A stretch of DNA of 57,082 nt from contig JAIEPH010000089.1 of assembly GCA_019749805.1 (NCBI GenBank), forward strand, positions 1 through 57,082. Direction: 5' to 3'. The DNA is from Mycobacteriaceae bacterium (GTDB taxonomy: Bacteria; Actinomycetota; Actinomycetes; Mycobacteriales; Mycobacteriaceae). A program made the translations under genes and the position numbers. The notes under the pieces are model-generated. The model did not search any database, was not told where the DNA came from, and saw only the letters and a list, made by a program, of their open reading frames with translations. The stretch's first letter is position 1; each line of letters starts with the position of its first letter. Shown in pieces: positions 51,775 to 57,082 of this stretch.

Positions 51775-52635
51775 ATGGAGACCACGGTCGAGCGCCGCAT
51801 CGGCCTCCGCGACGGACGATCGATGGCCTACGCCGAATACGGCGCGCCCGACGGCTTTGTGGTCGTCAACGCACACGGTGGCCTCGCCTGCCGCCTCGAC
51901 GTCGAATCGGCAGACGCCACCGCCGCAGCGGCCGGGATTCGCCTGATCTCCCCGGACCGCCCCGGTGTCGGGCGCTCCGATCCCGCCCCAGGGCGCACGC
52001 TGGCCGCCTGGGCGCATGATGTCGACGAGTTACTCGACCGAATCGGTGTGGAGCGTTTCGCGGCCATGGGCTGGTCGATGGGCGGACAGTACGCGGCGGC
52101 CCTCGGACATTTCCTGCGGGAGAGAGCGACCCGGGTGGCGATCATCGCCGGCGCGCTGCCGCTGACCGAACCCGGCGTGTTCGACCAACTGCCCGCAATG
52201 GACCGATACCTCACCCGCATGTCAGAGCGTGCGCCGTGGCCGGCGCAACAGTGGTTTCGAATCATGGGACTTGCCCCACGATTCGCCCCCGTGCTGTACG
52301 GACGCCTCGCCGCGCGTGATTTGGGGCAGGCCGACGGCGCTGTCATCCGCGGTGACGGATTTCGGATGTTCGCGAGGATGTCGCGCGAAGCGATGTGCCA
52401 ACCGGCAGGCGCCGTCGAGGAGTACCGCGCCTGGATGCGCCCATGGGGTTTCGCACCCGAAGACCTCGACGTACCCGTCGACATCTGGGCGGGCACTGAC
52501 GACCAATTGGTCAACCCGAGTTGGCCGCAGCGGCTCGCATCACGAATCCCGAACGCAACCTTGAATATTCGCGACGGCGGACACTTCGTCGCACACCTGC
52601 ACTATCGAGAGATATTCGACTCGCTACGTCGCTAG
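51775..52635 (+). CDS. Alpha/beta hydrolase
   Basis: 286 residues. Nucleophile elbow GWSMGG with Ser101, acid in WAGTDDQLV and His in DGGHFVAH complete the triad; NAHGG near 33-36 forms the oxyanion hole. Substrate unknown. The gene begins 15 bases after udgX and may be co-transcribed with it. The stop overlaps the convergent secreted-protein stop. Confidence 0.9.
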   Translation: METTVERRIGLRDGRSMAYAEYGAPDGFVVVNAHGGLACRLDVESADATAAAAGIRLISPDRPGVGRSDPAPGRTLAAWAHDVDELLDRIGVERFAAMGWSMGGQYAAALGHFLRERATRVAIIAGALPLTEPGVFDQLPAMDRYLTRMSERAPWPAQQWFRIMGLAPRFAPVLYGRLAARDLGQADGAVIRGDGFRMFARMSREAMCQPAGAVEEYRAWMRPWGFAPEDLDVPVDIWAGTDDQLVNPSWPQRLASRIPNATLNIRDGGHFVAHLHYREIFDSLRR

Positions 52636-52904
52636 CAGACGGCCGGCGGCACCCATCCCGACACGTTCGGTGGTACCCATCCGCAAGGTCCGTAGTAGTG
52701 AGGACCGTCCCACCGGGCGTCACGCCATTCGCGATAATCGTCGCGCCGGTCGTGCCAACGCGGCTTGTCGAGCTTCAACGTGATTCCCGGCGAATTCGGT
52801 ACTACAGGTTCGGCATTGGCGGCGGCGGCACTCAGCCCCACTGCTGTGAACCCCATTGCCCCGACGAACGCCACACAGGCGCCGATCTTCTTCATCTTCA
52901 CCAT
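52632..52904 (-). CDS. Small secreted protein, Trp/Tyr/Pro-rich
   Basis: 90 residues. Signal peptide (KKIGACVAFVGAMGFTAVG, ending AANAEP), then a charged and aromatic mature part with DRRDDYREWRDARWDGPHYYG and a WVPP repeat with two Cys near the end (GPCGWVPPNVSGWVPPAVC). Function unknown. The ATG at 52904 has AGAGG just upstream; a later ATG lies three codons on. The 210 bases from 52905 to 53114 contain no gene or site I can recognise. Confidence 0.78.
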   Translation of the reverse strand: MVKMKKIGACVAFVGAMGFTAVGLSAAAANAEPVVPNSPGITLKLDKPRWHDRRDDYREWRDARWDGPHYYGPCGWVPPNVSGWVPPAVC

Positions 52905-53114
52905 CAAACCTCTGCACAATCAGCTATCCGACCCGACACACTCTAGCCGCTCGGGAGATCGCCGCTCGGGTGCCCTCGTCGACCCACGGGTGTCGAACGT
53001 TTCAGCAAAGCCGTTCCGATGATGTCGCTCTGTACGCTGAACATCATTCTGCCGCAGCGCTATTGGTTGAGCGGGTTTGCGAACGACGCGAGGGTAAATT
53101 CTTTCTGCAAAGAT

Positions 53115-53546
53115 TCAGGCGTACAGCGATTCGAACTTGCGTATCGACCGTTCGAGGTCGCCCTTCACCGCCCGCACCGCCGCCATTCCGATGGGCCCGA
53201 ACAGCGGCGCACCGCCCAGTTCCATCTTCATCGTGAACGAACACCCCTGCTTCGTCGGCTTCACCGTCATCTTCAGGGCGTACTTCGTTCCGCCGACGCC
53301 GTCCCCGGTGATGGCGATCAGCCGCGGCGGATCGTATTCGCGGATGGTCCACTTGACACGGTTGCGCATCCCCTTGGCACCCGCCACGCCGACGAGCGCC
53401 GTCCCCACCGCCAATTCGGACGGCAACTCACTTCGCCAACCCTCATGCATCGACAGCCAATCGCCGAGTGAATTCAGGTCGGATACGTGGACCCACGCAT
53501 CCTGGGGGCTCAACGACAGGTCTCGGGATAGCTCAAGTTTGGCCAC
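53115..53546 (-). CDS. SRPBCC (START-like) family protein
   Basis: 143 residues. Helix-grip fold pattern: LSRDLSLSPQDAWVHVSDLNSLGDWL at the start, central strands, and a long C-terminal helix (GMAAVRAVKGDLERSIRKFESL). Polyketide cyclase/CoxG-like; such proteins bind hydrophobic ligands. Ligand unknown. GTG start without a strong ribosome site. Confidence 0.85.
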   Translation of the reverse strand: MAKLELSRDLSLSPQDAWVHVSDLNSLGDWLSMHEGWRSELPSELAVGTALVGVAGAKGMRNRVKWTIREYDPPRLIAITGDGVGGTKYALKMTVKPTKQGCSFTMKMELGGAPLFGPIGMAAVRAVKGDLERSIRKFESLYA

Positions 53547-53563
53547 GCCCAGATGTTAACCAG

Positions 53564-53636
53564 GATTTCCCAGAGCGAGTTCGAACCCGCGTAGACGGCT
53601 TTGCAGGCCGGTGCCTGACCGCTCAGCCACACCTGC
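53564..53636 (-). pseudogene. Degenerate tRNA-Cys (anticodon GCA)
   Basis: On the minus strand the D-arm (GCTGAGCGGTCAGGC) and anticodon arm (CCGGC-CTGCAAA-GCCGT, anticodon GCA) match bacterial tRNA-Cys, with only pair 27-43 lost. The T-arm pairs only if the loop is one base short (GCGGG-TTCGAA-CTCGC). The acceptor arms (GCAGGTG and the bases after the T-arm) hardly pair. No CCA is encoded. It looks like a broken duplicate of tRNA-Cys and is unlikely to be functional. The flanks (53547-53563, 53637-53750) hold nothing else. Confidence 0.7.
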
Positions 53637-53750
53637 GCTGGCGTTGACGTTGTCACGGTGTCGCGCCCACGCCCACCGTTGCAATCGGGATGATGCGAAC
53701 CGACGGCGCGCCGACCGCCAGTGCGCTGGTCCCGGGGTTAATTTGTCCGG

Positions 53751-54482
53751 ATGGATGTCTTGTTGGCCGCCGATCCACCGTTCTTCGGCGGTCCCGGGCA
53801 GGGCACGCGCCAAATCGTCGAGTTGTTCGTCGCGTTCGGTCTCACGGCGCTGATCGGTCTCGAACGCGAACTCCAGGGCAAGAGCGCCGGCGTGCGCACT
53901 CAGACGATTGTCGGTACGGCCTCGGCGTTGATCCTGCTGGTCAGCAAGTACGGCTTCAGCGACGTGCTGCGGGACGGGCTCGTGGTGGTCGACCCGTCCC
54001 GTGTCGCCGCCCAAATCGTGTCCGGAATCGGCTTTCTCGGTGCCGGTATCATCATCTTCCGCCGAGGCTCGGTACACGGGCTGACCACCGCGGCGGCAGT
54101 CTGGGAGTCCGCGGCGATCGGCATGGCGGCGGGGTCCGGTCTGCTTCTGCTCGCGGTCACCGTGACAGCCATGCATTTCCTCGTCGTCGTCGGCTTCCTG
54201 CCGCTGGCCCGCTGGCTCACCTCCCGGCTGAGCGGATCAGTGACCATGCACGTCAGCTACCGGGAGGGCCACGGCGTGATGAGTCGCCTTCTGCAAGCGT
54301 GCGAACGTCGGCAATGGCAACTCACCGACCTCGCATCCGACAGCGCAGAACTGTCGGCTGACCCAGAACACGCCGGCGTCTTGATGACGCTCTCGGGCAG
54401 AGGGATCGTGAACGCGCCGATGGTCCTGGCCGGAATCGACGGTGTCATCGGAATCCACCAGTTCGACGACGACCCCGATTAG
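53751..54482 (+). CDS. mgtC: MgtC/SapB family membrane protein
   Basis: 243 residues. N-terminal domain of four to five membrane segments with the family motifs LTALIGLERELQGKSAGVRTQ and GIGFLGAGIIIFRRGSVHGLTTAAAVW, then a C-terminal ACT-like cytosolic domain. MgtC is a virulence-linked protein needed at low magnesium and inside macrophages. No M-box-like leader was recognised upstream. ATG at 53751 with weak ribosome pairing. Confidence 0.92.
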   Translation: MDVLLAADPPFFGGPGQGTRQIVELFVAFGLTALIGLERELQGKSAGVRTQTIVGTASALILLVSKYGFSDVLRDGLVVVDPSRVAAQIVSGIGFLGAGIIIFRRGSVHGLTTAAAVWESAAIGMAAGSGLLLLAVTVTAMHFLVVVGFLPLARWLTSRLSGSVTMHVSYREGHGVMSRLLQACERRQWQLTDLASDSAELSADPEHAGVLMTLSGRGIVNAPMVLAGIDGVIGIHQFDDDPD

Positions 54483-54500
54483 ACCGCGTCAGAATGCACT

Positions 54501-55217
54501 GTGACCATCGGACTCATCTGCGCCGTCCCGCAGGAACTCGACGCGCTGCGCGGCGATCTGGCGGAAACCCACTCCGAAGCCAGGGCGCACACCCGGTTTG
54601 TCACCGGCGTCCTCGACGGCCACGACGTCGTATTGGCTGGGTCCGGGATGGGCAAGGTCAACGCCGCGATCGTCACCACGCTGCTGGCCGACCGGTTCGG
54701 TTGCCGCACAGTCGTTTTCTCCGGTGTGGCAGGCGGGCTCGACCCGTCGCTGTCGATCGGTGACGTCGTCGTGGCCGACCGCATCGTCCAGCACGACGCC
54801 GGTGTCCTCGAGAACGAGAAGATCCGCCCCTATCAACCGGGCCACGCGCCGATCATCAACGAAACCGATCGCCTCGGCTATCCGGTGGATCCCGAGCTGC
54901 TCGCCAGGGTCAAGGACCGCCTCGCCGAGATGTCGGTTCCCGGTCAAATCGTCTACGGCACAGTGCTTACCGGCGACCAGTATCTGAACTGCGATTCCAC
55001 GCGGGAGTGGCTGCTCGCCGAGTTCGGAGGCAGGGCGATCGAAATGGAGGGCGGCGCGGTCGCGCAAGTCTGCGAGGCGTTCGGAATTCCCTGGTTGGTC
55101 ATCCGCGCGCTATCCGACCTCGCCGGCGGGAACGCACTTTTCGACTTCACCGCATTCGTCGACCAGGCGTCGGCGACATCCGCCACTATCCTGCGACAAC
55201 TGCTGCCGGTGCTATGA
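54501..55217 (+). CDS. mtnN: 5'-methylthioadenosine/S-adenosylhomocysteine nucleosidase
   Basis: 238 residues, phosphorylase/nucleosidase fold. Motifs: GSGMGKVNAA, FSGVAGGLDPSLSIGDVV, IEMEGGAVAQVC (ribose contacts) and IRALSDLAGG with the catalytic Asp. Cleaves adenine from MTA and SAH, products of methylation and polyamine pathways. GTG start 18 bases after mgtC. Its stop overlaps the next start as ATGA. Confidence 0.93.
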   Translation: MTIGLICAVPQELDALRGDLAETHSEARAHTRFVTGVLDGHDVVLAGSGMGKVNAAIVTTLLADRFGCRTVVFSGVAGGLDPSLSIGDVVVADRIVQHDAGVLENEKIRPYQPGHAPIINETDRLGYPVDPELLARVKDRLAEMSVPGQIVYGTVLTGDQYLNCDSTREWLLAEFGGRAIEMEGGAVAQVCEAFGIPWLVIRALSDLAGGNALFDFTAFVDQASATSATILRQLLPVL

Positions 55218-55945
55218 CGCACATGCCGACCGACCTGCTTGCTAGAGCGCTCGACGCGCACGGCGGACTGGATGTGTGGCGGCGCTTCAGTCGCGTCGAG
55301 GCCACGATCGTCAGCGGCGGACTGATTTTCGAGATGAAGGGACAACCCCAGGACCCGACACCTCGCCGAATGACCGCGGCGCTGCAACATGAATGGGCTT
55401 CGGTGCAACCCTTCGGTGCGGACAACCAGAAAACCGATTTCACACCCGAGCGGATAGCGATCGAGACACTCGACGGCGCGGTAGTCGCCGAACTGATGAG
55501 CCCCGAGGCGTCATTCAAAGGCGACGACCTCCACACACCGTGGAATCCGTTGCAGCGGGCCTACTTCAATGGCTACGCACTGTGGACGTACCTGACGAGT
55601 CCGTTTCTCTTGGCGCTGCCGGGGTTCACCGTGCGCGAGCTCGACCCGATCGAAGACGACGGCCGGACACTGACCGGCCTTCAGGTCACATTCCCGGCCG
55701 GTTTCGTCAGCCACAGCACGCACCAGGAGTTCTACTTCGGACCCGACCTGTTGCTGGCGCGCCACGACTACCGCGTCGAAACCGCCGGCAGCTTCTCGGC
55801 GATTCAGTACATCTCGGACTATGTGAAAGCCGACGGCGTGATGATGCCGACCAAGCGACGGGCCTACCGGTGCGGCGATGACGGCCGGCCGCTGTTCGAT
55901 CAGCTCATGGTGTCGATCGACCTGTCCGACTACCACTTCTCGTAG
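55214..55945 (+). CDS. Protein of unknown function, coupled to mtnN
   Basis: 243 residues, soluble, no signal peptide. Begins with a helix (TDLLARALDAHGGLDVWRRFS), then many alternating strands, including MTAALQHEWASVQPFG, GLQVTFPAGFVSHSTHQEFYF and LLLARHDYRVETAGSFSAIQY. The pattern resembles the open beta-barrel of outer-membrane-lipoprotein-like carriers, but I do not recognise the family. Translation is coupled to mtnN by ATGA. The 3' end overlaps the convergent MFS gene by 41 bases. Confidence 0.78.
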   Translation: MTHMPTDLLARALDAHGGLDVWRRFSRVEATIVSGGLIFEMKGQPQDPTPRRMTAALQHEWASVQPFGADNQKTDFTPERIAIETLDGAVVAELMSPEASFKGDDLHTPWNPLQRAYFNGYALWTYLTSPFLLALPGFTVRELDPIEDDGRTLTGLQVTFPAGFVSHSTHQEFYFGPDLLLARHDYRVETAGSFSAIQYISDYVKADGVMMPTKRRAYRCGDDGRPLFDQLMVSIDLSDYHFS

Positions 55946-57082
55946 ACGCGATGAGACCGATGACAACCAACACCGCGAACGTGGCGAACAGCCAGCGCGC
56001 CGCTGTCGCATCACCGCGATCGGTTGCGTTGACCACGATGCCCGCCAGCCCTGCTCCGAAGGCTCCGAAGATCAGCTGCACGGTGTTGATTGCGGCTGCC
56101 GCGCGGCCACCCTCACTCGCATCGTCGACCGAGCCCATCGCCCACGCCGACAGGTGCGGCCACGCCATACCGACTCCCACACCCGTCAGGGCCAGCGCCA
56201 CCACCCAGATCGCCATCACCCGGCCTGACGCATCCTCGAACTGACTGACCGCCGCCAGCGCCAGGCCGACTGCCATCACCAGCGGCGCGACGGCGACGAT
56301 GCGGACAACCACCTTGGTTCTGGTCACCGATGCGCTCGCGATCTCGCTCATCGTCCATCCGATCGCCAGTGCGACGCCGAGGAAGCCGGCCGCCACCGGT
56401 GTGAGGTGGGCGAGCCGCTGACCGAAGAACGGCACGTACAGGTCGACCATCGTCGCGGCCATCAACATGCCGAGGGTGAGATAAATCCATTTGAGCGGGC
56501 CGGGCCGAAAAGCCGTGGGCGGCAAGACCGCCACGCTGGCGCGACGATCAACAACCAGGAAGACCGTCACCAGAACCACGCCCAGCGCCACCAAAGCGAT
56601 GGTCCAGACCACGCTGCGCGGCACACCCGCGACGCTGACCGCCAGCGCCGCCGCACCGAGCAGCAGCAGCGACCACACCGGGATCGGGTCCCGCGGTGGG
56701 ACCTCCGTTCGGGCGGGCAGCGCGAACGGCACCAGCACCGCGATCGCCGCGGCCAGCACGACGAGCACGCCGAAAGCCCAACGCCACGAACCGTATTGCG
56801 CGAACAGGCCGCCAGCGGCAGGACCGAGAAGTGTGCCGACGCCCCACATCGCCGAGACGAGGGCCGACGCCTTGGTCCAGAGGGCCTGTGGCAGCGTGGA
56901 ATTGATCACCGCATAGCCGAGCCCGGCGAGTAATCCACCCGCTGAGCCCTGGACCACGCGGCCGACCAGCAGCAGCTCCATCGTCGGCGCCAGCGCGCAC
57001 AACAAGCTGCCCACGGCGAACACGGCGAGGCCGCAAAGGTAGGCCCACCGCGGCCCGATTCGCGCCAGCACAGCGCTGACGG
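55905..57082 (-). CDS. MFS transporter, 5' end beyond the window
   Basis: At least 392 residues; the frame is still open at the right edge, so the N-terminus (about the first two membrane segments) is missing. Ten hydrophobic segments remain. The start of the visible part, LARIGPRWAYLCGLAVFAVGS, matches the loop 2-3 motif region of drug-type major facilitator transporters, and VQGSAGGLLAGLGYAVI matches the fourth helix. Substrate unknown. The stop lies inside the 3' end of the convergent gene. Confidence 0.9.
   Translation of the reverse strand, partial: VSAVLARIGPRWAYLCGLAVFAVGSLLCALAPTMELLLVGRVVQGSAGGLLAGLGYAVINSTLPQALWTKASALVSAMWGVGTLLGPAAGGLFAQYGSWRWAFGVLVVLAAAIAVLVPFALPARTEVPPRDPIPVWSLLLLGAAALAVSVAGVPRSVVWTIALVALGVVLVTVFLVVDRRASVAVLPPTAFRPGPLKWIYLTLGMLMAATMVDLYVPFFGQRLAHLTPVAAGFLGVALAIGWTMSEIASASVTRTKVVVRIVAVAPLVMAVGLALAAVSQFEDASGRVMAIWVVALALTGVGVGMAWPHLSAWAMGSVDDASEGGRAAAAINTVQLIFGAFGAGLAGIVVNATDRGDATAARWLFATFAVLVVIGLIASTRSGSRTGRSTP

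Noticed and set aside
52994..53010. Possible SOS box at TCGAAC-GTTTCAGC
   Set aside because: Only one half-site fits TCGAAC-N4-GTTCGA and no damage-response gene follows.
53019..53471. Plus-strand open frame over the SRPBCC gene
   Set aside because: Antisense shadow with no recognisable domain; the minus-strand SRPBCC pattern is convincing.

Overview
The window looks like the chromosome of a fast-growing mycobacterium (Mycolicibacterium-type). DNA is high-GC, genes are often joined by 4-base ATGA or GTGA overlaps, and gene order follows the Mycobacterium tuberculosis Rv1636-Rv1689 block as I remember it. The left edge holds the promoter and leader of a ribosomal RNA operon directly downstream of tyrS. 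As I recall, that arrangement marks the second (rrnB) operon of rapid growers. No insertion sequence, prophage, plasmid gene or CRISPR array was seen.

Layout. 1-396: rRNA leader and promoter. 397-9193: tyrS, a methyltransferase, mpg, a two-gene ABC exporter with a TetR regulator, a Trm112-like protein, a secreted protein and a large lipase/acyl-CoA-synthetase fusion. 9333-11081: an ABC-F ATPase. 11078-19466: the complete arginine operon argC-J-B-D-F-R-G-H (minus strand) with two ArgR boxes over the argC start. 19484-24903: small proteins, pheS-pheT and a class III adenylyl cyclase. 25062-29295: an MpaB-type oxygenase, an acyl-CoA dehydrogenase, an SDR and a TsnR-type rRNA methyltransferase. 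29292-30751: infC-rpmI-rplT with a structured leader, an apparent AUC start and an intrinsic terminator. 30758-34498: a DUF1844 protein and lysX.

Accessory interval, 34499-41187. Two decayed small secreted genes and an acidic protein precede a cluster of CHAT-protease-like, TPR and two unrecognised proteins, plus a small membrane protein. This is the best candidate for an undescribed system. The catalytic His/Cys pair of the CHAT protein is visible, TPR and CHAT are translationally coupled, and the two unknown genes are coupled to each other.

41250-57082: an LpqH-like lipoprotein, an AlkZ-like winged-helix protein, uvrA, a glyoxalase-II-like hydrolase, a cytochrome P450, class I aldolase, an Lnt-like protein with Ser at the expected nucleophilic Cys position, an Rv1636-like universal stress protein, UdgX, an alpha/beta hydrolase, small secreted and SRPBCC proteins, a degenerate tRNA-Cys, MgtC, an MTA/SAH nucleosidase, an unknown protein and a truncated MFS transporter.

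Themes are arginine biosynthesis, translation (tyrS, pheST, infC-rpmI-rplT, lysX, rRNA modification), DNA repair (mpg, uvrA, UdgX, AlkZ-like), cAMP signalling (cyclase plus a stress protein whose M. tuberculosis relative binds cAMP) and envelope lipid or lipoprotein functions.
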